In this document: one piece after another, positions 1-12,893 of the stretch
Position numbering within the stretch: the stretch's first letter is position 1
Layout of the letters: each line of letters begins with the position of its first letter
Assembly: GCA_019973155.2 (NCBI GenBank)
Contig: BPQB01000024.1
Coordinates: 310,001-374,000, forward strand
DNA length: 64,000 nt
Reading direction: 5' to 3'
From: Phanerochaete sordida
Lineage: Eukaryota > Basidiomycota > Agaricomycetes > Polyporales > Phanerochaetaceae
The notes under the pieces: generated by a model
Databases searched by the model: none
Seen by the model: only the letters and a program-made list of their open reading frames with translations
Told to the model about the DNA's origin: nothing
Translations under genes and position numbers: made by a program

Positions 1-110
1 CAGTGGTGAGAAGGGCCCAGAAAATAAGTCGTCCCAACCCGTCCAGGTGCGAAGTGGCCCCCGCGGTACGTACGTCGAAGAAGCCTGGAGGCATGAGCAT
101 CGACTAAGTG
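1..110 (-). pseudogene. Possible FunK1 C-terminal fragment crossing the left edge
   Basis: One minus-strand frame reads LDGLGRLIFWALL, which resembles the FunK1 segment xLDDLxSxFWVLLY that follows the GTWQFMS-like start of the last exon (compare LEDDLETIFWALV in the gene at 35633-38140). Nothing else of the domain is visible because the window ends here. It could be a truncated remnant or the last exon of a gene lying to the left. The match is short, so the call is weak. Confidence 0.25.
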
Positions 111-387
111 TGGTATTCAGCTCTACCTCAGGCTGACACGTCCTCTGTAGTCCTCAGCCTCTGACTCAGTTTCTAGCGCCTCCATTTCGACCCTCATCCG
201 CATCAGAACGTGCTCACCGACGACCGCGGTCGTCAGGTTTGGTTTGAGGGTTACTTGTCGTCGCCACGTCCTACTTCGCGCGCACCTGCGCAGAGATTTC
301 GCAAGCACTCTTCGCGCACAAATACAGTGCGCGTAGCGGCGCAGAGCGCGCGACAAGTGCTACGTGGAGTCAACAAGGCCTGAGAGG

Positions 388-570
388 GTAGATTTGGGCG
401 CACGTTCCTGGAAGGCCTGGTGAGCGAGCTAGCGAAGGCTTGGGGTGAGTATTGGCATGCGTGCGAGGGAGACACGCACGTGATACGCAGCAGGAACATA
501 CTCGGTCAGGCAACACAACCAGGATTTTGGCGCAAGAACTTCACTGCTGCGCTGAAGGTGCGCGGACGAG
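388..570 (+). pseudogene. FunK1 kinase C-lobe remnant
   Basis: The plus frame from about 388 reads EGRFGRTFLEGLVSELAKAWGEYW and continues to GQATQPGFWRKNFTAALKV. This matches the FunK1 C-lobe pattern GRYRSAALTELIRDLxxxWxxY ... LAAQPEFWRQKFAEALRKYD seen in the genes downstream. An in-frame TGA lies just upstream. No catalytic exon, N-terminal module or RRSKRL tail can be found beside it. It is best read as a decayed copy at the edge of the array, on the opposite strand to its neighbour at 882-3723. Confidence 0.55.
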
Positions 571-881
571 GGGGAGGCTTCGCGGGATGGAGTGGGTGCA
601 GCAGCATCAGCCTCACGTCGGCTACGAAGAGTAAGGCCGGAGAGGACCAGCACGAGGGTGTATGCAGGGACGCGCGATGGTAAAAACGACTCAGAGCGCG
701 ATGGCGCACGATGTTTATGATCCAGGAGATTTTTGTGCAGGCTCTATCGCATAGACTGTTCTGTAGATTCACGATGGTTTCAAGACGAGATTGGGCAGCA
801 TATATTCAAGGATTGTCGTGGCACAAATATCTCCATAACCAGGCGCAGATTACAAAATTGAAAGGGAATCTGGTCTCGCTT
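571..881. other. Spacer with no recognisable gene
   Basis: Between the FunK1 remnant and the stop codon of the next gene I see no FunK1 motif, RNA gene or repeat. It is probably the 3' region of the minus-strand gene plus decayed sequence. Confidence 0.4.
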
Positions 882-3723
882 CTACTTACCTTTGCCCCTC
901 ATGCGCCGCACGAGGCCGCGCATAGGCGTCTTGGCCTTTACAGGGCTCAAAGGCTGAGCCGCTTCCTTGGTCTTCTTGGGGGTAACAGTGTCTCGCACCT
1001 TTTGGAGGAAGCCACCCTTCTTCCGCTTCGGAGTCTGAGGCGCAGAGATATGCTGAAGGACGTCCTGCGCAGTCGAGGACGGAGCCTGTGGCAAAGCAGA
1101 GGCCGCTGTCATCTGCACGTCCGCATCATCGGGTACCGTCAAAGCTGAGTCGCCAGGGGCAAGAGGCACAGGGACCGGCGTCGGACCGGGAAGTTGGGCT
1201 GGAATCTGGGGCGGCAGATTATTGAGCTTGCGCGTGCGCCGCGCGACCTCATCGGGGGCCATCCTAGCCGGTGGTGCAACCAGTACCGGAGGGTGTACGG
1301 ACATGTCCTCGTTCTCCTTGTCGTCAACAGCTCTTGGGTCGCCGTCCGCAGGCCGCTTGGTCCCGGTCTGGAACGCCATACTGCCTAACTTCCGGATCAC
1401 GCGGTTGGCCGCCGTCGACTTACCTACAGAGCTCACAACTTCGATGTCAGGCACGCCGCCACCGGCAGCGGAAGAACAGGCACCCTTCACACGCAAGGCC
1501 TGGGAGACAAACGGCTGGTCGTTCTTGCTGAGCTGGTCCCGGGACGGCCCGCGGATGGTGCTGCCAGTAACCCAACCGGCTTTCTTGAGCGCGAGGTCGA
1601 TCTGGTTGAGGAACCACTGAGGACTGGAGACCATGCTGGTAATCTCGGCGAACTGTGGTCCACGGAACTCGGGGTCGACGGAGAGGAGGCCGTAGTAGTT
1701 CCTCCAAGCCTTCGCGAACAGACGGAAGATCTCGGAAAATGCTGGGCAAGTGAATTCGACGTTGTGGAGTTCGTCAAGAAGGTAACTTTGCTTGCGCATG
1801 TAGTCGATGGGTGCGATCTTGCCATCCTTGGTTACCTTCTCCATGCACGCGCTGAAAAAGTCTCCATCTTGCATAAGGATACTGTCGTTCTTGGAGTCGA
1901 CGTATAAAAGTGCCGAGTAGACGAAGGACCAGAACCATGATTCGACTTCATCGATGAGCTCTGGAGTCAAATCGCCGTCCTTCATCAGTCGTAAGGACAT
2001 GAATTGGGAGGTTGCCTACAGCTGTGGATCAGTAGTAATACGATCTGTGATATGGTGAATCGACGTACCGCAGTGTATGGAGCGCGCTCGCCATAGCGAT
2101 GGGCATTGTGCCATCCAGATAAGATCCCCGCGAGGCCCCCGCCCTCTTTCAGCACGTATTGAATGGAGTTAGGGGTGATGTCGCCATGCATGAGGCCCAG
2201 CTTCTCCCATACGTCCTTGACAGCTGTCCATGAGAGTTAGCACGCGCACACGTGGGTATGGTGGTTCTCGATGCTCACCATGCAGTGCATCTCGAAATAC
2301 CATGAGCAACTCCCTGCAGCTCTGCACCGAGTGGACTGGAAAACCGACAGGCTCGAGATGTCTCTGGTGGACGCGCGCGTGCATCATCGGGGGCCCATGG
2401 CAGCCGGGCTGCCGCCAAGATGCATTGGCCGGCGACGTCGCGACGTCCTGACTGGTGGTCCTTTGGGGTGTAGTTTCGCCAGGATCGACGACATCGCCGC
2501 CGCTCTTCACCTGAAAGGTGTGCACGACCTCCGCGTCGAGCAGCATCTTGTATGTCGCGTGCTCCGATCTCGTCCCCTCCACGCGCCAAGAGTCACGCAT
2601 GGTGAACACATGTTTCCCGTGCGGGTCGACGGCGAGGTAGTGGCGTAGCCCGTAGCCAAGTGAGCCGTGTCCGACGTAGAAGGGTTGGGACGTCAAGACG
2701 TAGCGCATCTTATCGGGGGCGTCTTCGTCGTGGACAGCGACCTTTTCGACGGGCCACTTCTTGTTGGCGGCAAGATGGTTGAGGATCCTCAATTTGTTGC
2801 CGGCTTTCATCTGAACCCCGATGGACCAGCTAGCGATGACCTTGCGGTAGTGGGTAGTCTCTGCGTCGGTCGCAGGCTGGACGGTGCCGTCGAAACCACG
2901 GCCCAGCCGGTCCATCTGGTGGTATGCGCGGACCAGACGCGGGATCCATGGCTCTGTCGTCGGGTTGAAGGCCGCGCTGACAACAGCACCGGCGCGATCC
3001 CAGCGAACGATCTGCGCATATTTGCCGTTGAGGATGACTTGATAGACTGCAACGCGGTGCTGGTGGGCTAGGTGCTTCGCTGCGTAGAGCCCGAGCTGTC
3101 CTCTAGCGGAGCCGCCGTCCTTGCTCTCGATGCTCGCTCTGGGGGCCCAAACGAGCAAAAATGGCATGACCTCGTCGCCATGCTTCGTCTCCACGGTGAG
3201 ATCCATTTCCATGAAGTCATATGGTGCCTTCACAATCTGTACGAGCACTGCTCCGGGATCGGGATCCAGCGGTAGGACCTGGTCATGTGGCGGGACCTTG
3301 AAGGCGTGGTCTGGTTTCAGGTTGTATGGGTTCAGTGTGCTGTCGGAAGAGATGAATATCATCGTGTTTGCCGGAAGATATTCTTGCTGCATTGCTGACG
3401 CCTAGACAATGTTCCGTACACTTAAATGGACGATGAACCGATAGTAGTTGGGATTGACGACTTACCCAAGGGACGTACATTTCTGTCTCCTTCTTGGCAT
3501 TGCGGAAAGCCTCATAGTTTCCCGACGTCTTGTCTTCGTCGTCGTCGATTTTTGCGCCAGGAAAATAATCTCTGAAGAATCGAGGCAAGGGCATAGGTCC
3601 TGCAATGTATCCGGTCATCGCAAGATAGAGATGGCGGCGTTGATGCTCGTTAAGCTGGGCATCATTTGTGTATTCGGGGCAGAACACGGGTTGGATGGGA
3701 GCAGGGGTCATGGCGCCCTCCAT
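882..3723 (-). CDS. FunK1-family protein, class B, probable pseudokinase
   Basis: Exons 3723-3466, 3401-2279, 2223-2069 and 2015-882 join in frame to 889 aa. The layout is FunK1: an N-terminal module of 86 codons, a central region with YQVILNGKYAQIVRWDRAGAVVS, then the catalytic exon and a C-lobe starting ATSQFMSLRLM. Key residues are lost. The usual FFKDSWR lysine is Arg (TMRDSWR), HRD reads HGD (about residues 473-475, LMHGDITPNS), and the DWDHAG metal-binding segment reads GWHNAH. The C-terminus is a long Pro/Ala-rich, Lys/Arg-rich tail (PKRKKGG, PKKTKE, VRRMRGKGK) without the RRSKRL signature. The frame is fully open, so it is probably expressed, but phosphotransfer is unlikely. GGGGCCACGC lies at 3828-3837, about 105 bp upstream on the coding strand. 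Confidence 0.82.
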
Positions 3724-4500
3724 GAAGGAGGCCGGTGGTAGAGAGTGGCGGTTTGGCGTATGGAAAGGAATAGAGGTTGGGACCCATCAGCTGAAGGCCA
3801 TGTTTTATACTCATAAGTGTTGCTTGTGCGTGGCCCCTGAGGCGCGTGACGCGGGTTCACCACGGCCACCACAAGCTCAACGGCAAGGCCTGAACATTAA
3901 TTCTGTGACTTCACTTTGAGCTCAGATATGACAATGTACACCGCCCTATAAGGGAGAGTTCTGTCAGCCCGCATACTTTGGTTATTAAAATTGGATGCGT
4001 CTGGGCGCGAGCTGCAACCACGTCTTTGTGGAAATAGTAACATGACACATGTGGCCGCGCTATCCAATGAACGGATCAAGCATCGTCACTATAAAGAGGG
4101 TAAACTGGACGGGGTTTTCTTTCAATAGGCGGCCGCAAAGGCGTCGTGTCTCCAAGATGGCTTCATCAGCCTCGCGTACAGCATGCGACACAATACATAC
4201 CATTCTGATCAGCGTTGTAAAACATACAAAGAGTGCCTCCGAGACCACTAGATCTAGGAGACGTTGACGACGAACCGACGAAGGTCTTGGGAGGACGTCA
4301 GCGACATCCTTTCCTGTCACGTGTTCATCGCGTCCACTACGCGCGCGACGCGGTCTGAGCGCCGAGAGGTCTGAGCGCCCTAACTTGTTTTGAACATCGA
4401 CCATCGACTTCTGCGCCTCCCGTCATAGGTCTCTGCCTCGGATTATCTCGTATTCCGTCTGATTTAATCCCACCCCTTCAGCATCACAGCTGCAGCTCCC
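3724..4500. promoter_or_regulatory. Divergent intergenic region between two FunK1 genes
   Basis: This 777 bp region separates the starts of a minus and a plus FunK1 gene, so it must hold both promoters. GGGGCCACGC (minus strand, 3837-3828) is a variant of the GGCCAC motif found upstream of other array members. TGAACATCGACNNTCG near 4390 recurs near 7010 upstream of the next gene. No further gene is seen. Confidence 0.45.
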
Positions 4501-6755
4501 ATGGCTTTTCAACAGGTTCCACTCGGCCTCATCTCCCCTCGGGAGTTTCTATCCAGATTCATGGCCCCCGACCGAAGGCTCCCATCACCCCCATCCCTTA
4601 ATTCTTCCCGTCTCTATAGCTGTACGTCAAATGAGGTTGCGAGCACGACGCTGGTAAGCCACTGGTCATGGTCTACAGCGTTCGCACATCGTTCACTAAG
4701 TTCATTACAGATACGCGTCCTCGACGATTCCCAGCTCTGCCCTGGACTCAAATTCTATCTCCCAAAACTGAAGAAACGACAGGAAGAAGTTTTACGAGCT
4801 GAAAGTGACGAGAACTTCGAGAACAATAAATATGGGCACTACATCCCCTGTCATCCTGCTGTCGCTGTCCGCAAACAGAAGGAGACCAGAGTCAAGTCCA
4901 AGAGGAGAAGTCTGACCGAGTACTATGACTTCGGCACCACCGTACTTGCAATAGAAGCTGCAGTTCATCCGGATGAAGACCCGTTCATGGATCTCGCAGA
5001 CTCTGGGACGAGCACATCTTCGCCGACCGACAACATCGCGCTCGAAAGGCGTACTCTAAAGGCCTCCGTCGTCCGCGCCCGTCTGCTCAAGAGCGCCCAA
5101 GCATTGTTCCTTCGCCAGCATCGCACCAGGTTGTTCCAACTTGTTCTTGTTTCTGGGGGCGCTCGCTTCATCTTGTTCGATCGCGCCGGAGCCATCGTCA
5201 GCCATCGTTTCGATTACCTCAAGACCCCTGAAATTCTCGCGGATTTTCTGTGGCGGTTCGCACACATGACCGACGCGACGCGCGGACAGGACCCTTCGGC
5301 AGCTCTGGCAACAAAGCAGCAGGCCAGCGTGTTTACGGAGGCAGTACGCGACTCGATACGTGTCGACGACGACCACAGGCAGCGCACAGTCCCCGGCGCG
5401 GAACAAAGTCTGGACAATCTAGGCCTATTTCCGGTATGGACGATACGCGTTGTCAATGATGCCACAGGGGCTGCTTCACAGCTGGTCACGCAGAGGCCAT
5501 TCGCCATGCCTACGTCGCTCTGTTGTCGCGGGACTCGTGCGTATCTTGCCTACGACCTCAGCGCACAGCGACTCGTCTTTTTCAAGGACTCGTGGCGTGA
5601 AAAAGATAGTCGCGCACGTCCAGAATTTGACATCTATCAAGATCTGCGGGCGAGCGGCATCCCATGCATTCCAGAGATTATGTACGGCGGCGACGTTCTC
5701 GGTCCGGATGGAAAGCCCCAGCGGACGGTGGTCGACGAGGCCTATGATGGGAAAACAAGATGGCGCTTGACGGACGACCAACTCCGCGGACGACTACACC
5801 ACCGCCTTGTTCAAGACATTTACTACCCACTCGAGTCCGTCAGCGACGAGCGGGAGTTGATACAGGCACTTCATGACACCATTCTGGGTACGAATAATTT
5901 TGCTATAGTCGCCCGGGCTCTGCTGACACTGCCTTGCACTAGTAATCGAGAAGACACACCAGATGTTAGGCATTCTCCATCGAGACATCAGCAGCAATAA
6001 CGTGATGCTCGACTCCCAAGGACGATGTATCCTGGGCGATTGGGACCATGCTGGTCGACCTGAGCCGGACGTGGGTGCCATCGTACGTGTTTTGCCTTTC
6101 CGTTGGCGCAGTGAGATAACCCATGGCAATCCAGGGCACCGTCCCGTTCCTGTCCGTCCGCCTGCTCCACGACGACACGGCGCATAACGAGCTCATTGAC
6201 GACCTACAGTCGGTCTTCTGGGTGCTGAACTACATCGCCGTCGTGCGCTTCGCGCAGCACTACCACGGGCTCAATGTCGGCATCTTTGACGGCGGCAAGC
6301 CCGCCGAGTACGTGGCGCTCGGCACGGACAAGATCATGGCCATGAGCCGCCACACGCTCTACGAGGGCCGCTACCGCAGCGCGGCGCTCAACGACCTCAT
6401 ACGCGACCTCGCCCTGTCGTGGACCCGCTTCGCGTACCACGAGAACGAGCCACCCGCGCCCTCTGCTGGCGAGGACGCCGAGCCCAACATGCTCGAGCTG
6501 GCGCCGCAGCCGAAGTACTGGCTCGAGATGTTCGCCGAGGCGCTGCGCAAGTGCGACGCGGAGAAGGAGGCCGCCCGCAGCGCGATAGCGACAGAAGAAG
6601 GGGATGCTGTCGAAGTCGAGCAGGAACCCGAAGAGCCGCAGGTCGTGCGCGCGGGAACGAAGCGCAAGGATATAGAGGATGCGCCCGTCGCCGATGATGA
6701 TCACCGCCAGGTGCGGCGATCGAAGCGACTACGGGATATGCGACAGCAAAAATAA
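4501..6755 (+). CDS. FunK1 fungal-type protein kinase, class A
   Basis: Exons 4501-4653, 4711-5887, 5943-6082 and 6135-6755 give 696 aa. Exon 1 (51 codons) carries the module ISPREFLSRFM. The large exon holds a predicted N-lobe with LVFFKDSWRE and the conserved LHHRLVQDIYYPL before the intron. The 140 nt catalytic exon encodes HRDISSNN (HRD at about 456-458) and GDWDHAG (about 475-480), so the expected catalytic Asp, Asn and metal-binding Asp are present. The C-lobe contains DDLQSVFWVLNY and YRSAALNDLIRDL. The tail has KRKDIED then RRSKRLR, a likely nuclear localisation signal. The family is serine/threonine-kinase-like; substrates are unknown. The start was chosen because it opens the shared N-terminal module. 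Confidence 0.9.
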
Positions 6756-7145
6756 GATCCAATTTATCGCTGTGATAGAGTATGGCGTGGCCGAGCAGGC
6801 TACTAGATGCAGTCGACAACGGCCACACGTGCTACATCGCAATCAACCTACCGCGGTAAAAGCCCTCGTGATGTCGTTTCACGGTCGAAGACATACGTGG
6901 AGACTGTGAGTCTGACCTCAGGCCAGCACGGTCGGCATCGAACCTCGCGGCCGCTGGCAGCATCACGTGGTTGACGCGTCCGCGCTGTCTGGCGCCCGAA
7001 CATGTCCTGAACATCGACGGTCGCGTGCAGTCAAGCCAGACAGCTTTCATGTTTCCCCTTGCTTCGTTTGCTCTCTCGTCGTGTCTTTCTCTTCGACTGC
7101 TTGCAACAATTGCTATCGCCACACCTCTACCAAACCTTGCTCTTC
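6756..7145. promoter_or_regulatory. Intergenic region upstream of a FunK1 gene
   Basis: Holds the 3' end of one gene and the promoter of the next. GAACATGTCCTGAACATCGACGG at about 6998-7020 resembles sequence upstream of the preceding gene, suggesting duplication of the promoter region. I do not see the GCTTTGGCCACTCG motif here. Confidence 0.4.
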
Positions 7146-9477
7146 ATGTCTACCCAGAGTGGATTCGTCGGTGCCATTCCTGCGCAAGACTTCCTGGATA
7201 AATTCGTGAGCCCAGGTCATGACATCCCACCGGCCCCATCCGTAAATTTTGCCCGCGTATTCTACTCCAAGTCGGATGCGGAAGCGAGTGAAGCCTTCGT
7301 ATGTAACTTGCAGCTACGCCACTCGCCACTCGCCCCCTGACATCCCGGCTTCCCGACAGATACGGTCCGTAGAAGACGCTCATGCTTGCCCAGGACTCAG
7401 GTTTTATCTTGCGAGGCTGAAAAGGCGACAGGCCGAAAGCATGGAAGCCATCGAGGACGCGGCAGAAGATGACACGGACGATATTTACGTCCCCCCATAT
7501 CCTTCGATCGCGGCCCGCGCATCGCCCAAGGCTGCGACCAAGTGCCCCAGGAAAAACCTCTCAGAATTCTACAACTTCAGTACCGCAGTGCTTATGGTAG
7601 AGTTCGCAGTCGATCGCGATGCAGACCCATTCATGGAACCAGAAGACTACGGCTTCGCGGACACGCCTTCCCCTCCTCCCGAAACATCTGGTGTCCAGGG
7701 CGTCTCGCCGCCGGGGAGCTCTGCCGATCTCGTACCATTCGAGCGAGATACTCCCGAAGCGGATGTTGTCCGGGAGCGTTTGCTGAAAAGTGCGCAAGCT
7801 CTTTTTCTTCGCCAACATCGCCACTCGCTCTACCAGCTCTTGTTCGTCCATGGCGGCGTCCGGTTCCTTCGATTCGATCGCTCTGGGAGTGTGGTCACTC
7901 AGCGCCTCGACTACGCCAGAAATCCAGAGCCCCTGGCGGCCTTCCTATGGCGTTTCTCACACATGGACGACGGCATGCGCGGGCAGGATCCATCGACAAC
8001 CCTGGCGACACGGCAGGAAGCTTCATTGTTCACCGACGCTGTCCACGACTTTTTGGACGCTCTCGGGAATGCCGACGGCAGCCAGAAACTACCACGCACT
8101 CTCCCTCACGCCGAGCACAGCTTAGACAGCTCTGAGACGTTCCCTATCTGGAAGATCCGTGTGACCAGCAACAACACTGGGCAGTCTACTTCTCTCGTCG
8201 TGCAAAGACCGTTTGCTGGGAGCGTGTCTCTGCGTGGCCGCGCGACACGTGCATATCTCGCCTATGATCTCCCGACGCGTCGACTAGTGTTCTTCAAGGA
8301 CTCATGGCGCGCGAAGAACAGTCATCGCCGCTCGGAGTTCGACATATATTGCGACTTGCGGGCGAACGGTGTGCCTTTCGTCCCGGAAATTCTGTTCGGC
8401 GGGGACGTGCTTGATGCAGGCGGGGACCCTCGGCAGACTGTTGCTGATGAACTCGCGGTTGAAGACGCGACGTGGCGCCGCACCGACGATCTAATCCATG
8501 GACATGTGCATCATCGCCTCGTCCAGGATATCTTCTACCCTCTTGACTCAGTGCACAACGAGCGAGAGCTACTACAGTCGTTGCACGACGCCATATTAGG
8601 TGGGAGTTTTCGCAAGTCCTTCTTCACCTTCTTCGCTCAAATTTTGTGCCAGCAATCGACAAGGCGCATCAAGCCCTGGGAATCATTCACCGTGACCTCA
8701 CAAACTCTAACGTCATGCTAGACTCGCGAGGCAAGTGCGTACTCAATGACTGGGACCATGCCGGCCCGCCTGATCCCGACGCCGGTGCTATTGTAAGTCT
8801 CAAAGGCCCATCCCGTCGCCACTGACCCTGATATCGCATCACTGCAGGGAACTGTGCAATTCATGTCGACCCGCCTGCTTCGATCCATGCCCCACAAGCC
8901 GGCGCACCACGAGCTGGTCGACGACCTGCAGTCGATCTTCTGGCTGCTGAACTACGTCGCCATCGTGCGCTTCGCGCTGCACCACGACAACCTCAAGCAG
9001 GGGCTCTTCGTCGCCCGCGCGGGGCGCGAAGGCAACATGGCGGCCGGGGCGGACAAGCTGGCCAGCCTCTACGACGTCGCGCTCTACGCCGGCCGGTACC
9101 GCAGCGCCGCGCTCACAGAGCTCATCCGCGACCTCGCGCAGTGCTGGACGGACTACGAGTACCTCCTCAGCCTGCCGGCGTCGTGGGTGATCAGCGACCA
9201 CCTCGACATTAAGCGCGACATGCTCGAGCTGGCCGCGCAGCCGGAGTTCTGGCGGCAGAAGTTCGCCGAGGCGCTGCGGAAGTACGACGAAGAGCAGGAG
9301 GCTGCGCACGGGGCAGATGCGCCCGAGGGCCAAGACGAGGCTGACGCGCTGGACGCTACGCCTGTCGTGCGTGCGGGGAGCAAGCGCAGGGCCTCGGAGG
9401 ACGCACGTGCAGACGACGGGCGTCAGCTGGTGCGGAGGTCTAAGCGGCTTAGGGTTATGCGACAGCGTAAAGAATAG
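7146..9477 (+). CDS. FunK1 fungal-type protein kinase, class A
   Basis: Exons 7146-7298, 7360-8599, 8653-8792 and 8848-9477 give 720 aa. The start is the ATG that opens the 51-codon N-terminal module (GAIPAQDFLDKFV); an in-frame ATG at 7059 would add a hydrophobic stretch missing from paralogues. Visible motifs are RLVFFKDSWR, VHHRLVQDIFYPL, HRDLTNSN (HRD about 477-479), NDWDHAG and the C-lobe DDLQSIFWLLNY and YRSAALTELIRDL. The tail carries KRRASED then RRSKRLR. It is most like the gene just upstream, and the two are probably a tandem pair. All catalytic residues expected for FunK1 are present. Confidence 0.9.
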
Positions 9478-9957
9478 ATGCGAGTTCCTGCTCTCCTGCT
9501 CTCCTGTTCACCTGGTTCGCTAGAGCTCGGGCTAGGGCCTCGATGAGGAACACCGCGGCGTAAGTCGCAACGCGCTGAAAGCAGATTGGGATTACTCGCT
9601 GGTCGCCTGGTCGCAGCGCTGTGGCCGACTTCGACGACACACGAAAGATGGCACAAGCGATCCGCCGCTACGCTAATCAGTATCTTCCGCAGAGAGTGGT
9701 GCGGACACCGTCCCGAAGTGCCACCCCAAAGCTCGCCAAGTTGATCAAGCTGAAGTTGCGCTGTTGGACCCAGAACATACGCTTTGGCCACTAGCTGTTA
9801 ATTTGCGACAGGCCACTTCACATGTCTACAAAACGCCAACGCGTCTGCCTCGCGGCTTACGCTCTTGTCTGTCCACCTCTTCGATCCCTGTCTGATCTGT
9901 AGCCCGCCACCAATCCGTTGCTGAAACCATCTATCACTCGACTACAAGCCCGCAACC
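9478..9957. promoter_or_regulatory. Intergenic region with conserved GCTTTGGCCACT motif
   Basis: GCTTTGGCCACTAGC at 9781-9795 lies 177 bp before the start of the next FunK1 gene. The same core stands upstream of several other array members. The rest is unassigned 3' flank. Confidence 0.5.
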
Positions 9958-12318
9958 ATGTCTTTTCTCAATCATCTCGTCGGCGCCATGCCCCCTAGAC
10001 AGTTCATAACCAGGTTCATGGCCCCTAGGCGAGTGCTTCCGCCGGCTCCATCCTCGGACTTCACGCAAATCTGCAACGCGGAGTCCCTCGAAGACGCACA
10101 GCATGCATTCGTGGGTCGCGTGTGTTCGATTCGCCTGTATCCCATGCGCTCACCTGTATTTCTATAGATCTGTGCTGTTGAAGACTCGCACCTCTGCCCA
10201 TCCTTGCGATTCTATATCCCCAAGCTCAAACAGCACCAGATCGAGGTTCCCGACGAGCACTCCGAAGACCAGGGGGTCGGCGCAGTAGCGATCGTGCCAC
10301 CTCATCTATCTCTTGCCGCTTGCAATACCAACGGACGAGGAAACTGGCCGAGAGAGGATCTCTCTCAGTACCATGACTTCGCCTCAAGCTCACTTGAGGT
10401 CCAGATCTCCCTCGATAAGGATCAGGACTCATTCTTAGATGTGGATGAGCATCCCCTGGTGAGATCATGTCCATTGAATACGAATATGTTGTGAGGAGCT
10501 CATTGGTACAACGTTCTAGGAATCAGATGATGACAGCGTTGCTGGGCCGACCTCGGACACTGTCGCCTCGTTTGAGGGGAATACCGCGGAGGTGGAGTTG
10601 GTCCGGGAACGCTTGCTCAAGAGCGCACATGCTCTGTTCAGTCGCCAACATCGCACATTTCTCTTTCAGGTCGTTATATGCGACGAATGCGCGTGTTTCA
10701 TCCTCTATGACCGCGCTGGGGCTGTCGTCACACAACATTTCGACTACATCCAGAACCCCGATATCCTTGCAGACTTCCTATGGCGATTCTCATACATGGA
10801 CGATTTAGAGCGCGGATCCGATCCCTCTGCCATCCCTGCAACCCCATCAGAGGCAGCGCTCCTGACCGACGCTATTCACGACCTTCTGGACACCTTCCAA
10901 CATTCCATAGACGAGCAAGAAGCCCCTCGGGTCATCCCCGGTGCAGAGCACAGCTTGGACCCCTCCGACACCTATCCCGTGCACAAGATCCGGGTTGTGG
11001 ACAGCGCTACCGGAGACACCACTGAACTCGTCGTGCTGCGCCCTTTCGCCGGGGACTGTTCACTGTTCGGGCGCAGCACCCGCGCGTACCTTGCCTACGA
11101 CATCAAGGCCCGGCGGCTCGTGTTCTTCAAGGATACCTGGCGTGCGAACGACGATTGCCAGCGCGCCGAGTCCGATATTCTTCGCGACTTGCACGCAAAC
11201 AATGTTCCCTTCGTCCCGAAGGTGTTGTACGGCAGCGATGTCCTCGGCACGGACGGCGTGCCGCAGCAGACCGTTGTCGATGAGCTGTCCACGGAGCAGG
11301 CTGAGTGGCGCTGTACCGACACGCCGCTGCTGGGACATGTCCATCATCGCATTGTACAGGACATTTTCTATCCTCTTCAAAATGTGCGCGGCGAGCGAGA
11401 GCTCATTCAAGCCTTACATGACACCATAATAAGTGCGTACTACCTATTCTTGTCGCAAGCTACAGCTAATTATCATCTTACACATACAGCTCTCGACACA
11501 GCGCATCAAAAGATGGGCATCATGCACCGAGACTTGAGCTATCAAAATGTTATGTTGGATTCCGAAGGCCGCTGTGTGGTTAATGACTGGGACAGCGCAG
11601 GGCCGTTCACACCGGATGGTGGCGCCGTGGTACGTGCACTAGCTTATTCCTTGGCTCCCAGTTCTGAGTTATGGTTTAGGGCACACTTCAATTCATGTCC
11701 ATCCGCCTGCTCGACAACGAGGACCTGCCGAACGAGCCCGTCGACGACATGCAGTCGCTCTTCTGGGTCCTCAACTTCGTCGCCATCCTGCGCTTCGCCC
11801 TGCACTACGACCGCCTCCGCAACGGCCTCTTTGTCAACAACAGCCCCACCGCGGACGACGACCGCTCGAGGATCTCCATGGTGAAGGCGTTCAGCCTGAC
11901 CGACGACTCGCTCTACAGGGGCCGCTACCGCAGCGCGGCGCTCACGGAACTCATCGCCGAGCTAGTCGACGACTGGGGGCAGTACCAGCGCGCGGTGCTC
12001 GTGCTCAGCGGCACATTCATCCGCGAGTCGGAGCTCAGACGCGAGATGCTGGACTTGGCCCCCATGCCGAGCTACTGGCTTGAGAAATTCGCTGCAGCGC
12101 TGCAGAAATACGATGCAGAGGAAGGAGCGGCGCGAGTTGAGAAGACACAGGCAGATGATCCAGATCCTCTTCACGACTCTGATGGCTCGCAGGTCGCCTT
12201 TGCTAGGAGCAAGCGCAAGGTTGTAGATATAGATAGCATCGGCTCGGCGCACGATGACGTGAGCGCCGCTTGCGGCAGTCCCCAGATTGTGCGGCCCTCT
12301 AAAAAGCTTAGAATCTGA
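9958..12318 (+). CDS. FunK1 fungal-type protein kinase, class A, five exons
   Basis: Exons 9958-10110, 10168-10458, 10520-11432, 11490-11629 and 11680-12318 give 711 aa. An extra phase-0 intron (10459-10519) splits the large exon. It is shared only with the genes at 12894 and 22696, marking these three as a subfamily. Motifs are GAMPPRQFITRFM in exon 1, [31 protein letters not shown] (HRD about 465-467) and NDWDSAG. The C-lobe has DDMQSLFWVLNF and YRSAALTELIAEL. The tail is a variant of the class A signature: KRKVVD then RPSKKLR, with a Pro in place of the usual second Arg. Catalytic residues are intact. Confidence 0.9.
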
Positions 12319-12893
12319 AGACGTTGTGGATGATGGCGATGATTTATGAAAATCTCTCTATGAAGGTCCCCCATTGTGCGACATGCATTTCTTAATTGTG
12401 TATCAGTGTGGATCAGATTTGAATTGGAAGTGGACCGTGCTGCACTGCTGCAACGGCTGCGATGGTCACAGCAACCCGTGACACGTGAGCCCTCGTGATG
12501 AGAGCAGTCACGCCAATTTTGGTGCCGCACGAGTCGCTTTGCGCCCTTCGAATGCACCACCTTGATTTGGAGGCGAGGTAACGGAAAAGATTGCACGATG
12601 CTACTTGGGCGAATGCATGTTCGAAATTTGAGGATGGCGCCGAAGACCTTCACGTATTTCGTGCATGACGCGCGCACGTGTCGTGTGACGGTACGCGAAA
12701 TCGCTGTCACAACGCTCATGTTCGTCGTCAGCCTTGTCCTCGACACTCACCACGAGCGGTCTTGTAGACTCTGTGCGCTAGAATTGCCTTCGCCTCGTCA
12801 AACGTGTCAGTCTCTTGCACCTCCTACCGTCCCGTGCGCCGACTCCGCCACCCATCTCTTGTTCTTCGCTCCCGATCGAACTGTGGCATACCG
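12319..12893. promoter_or_regulatory. Intergenic region upstream of a FunK1 gene
   Basis: This 575 bp region holds 3' flank and promoter. No good copy of the GGCCACTCG motif and no additional gene or repeat are visible. Confidence 0.35.
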
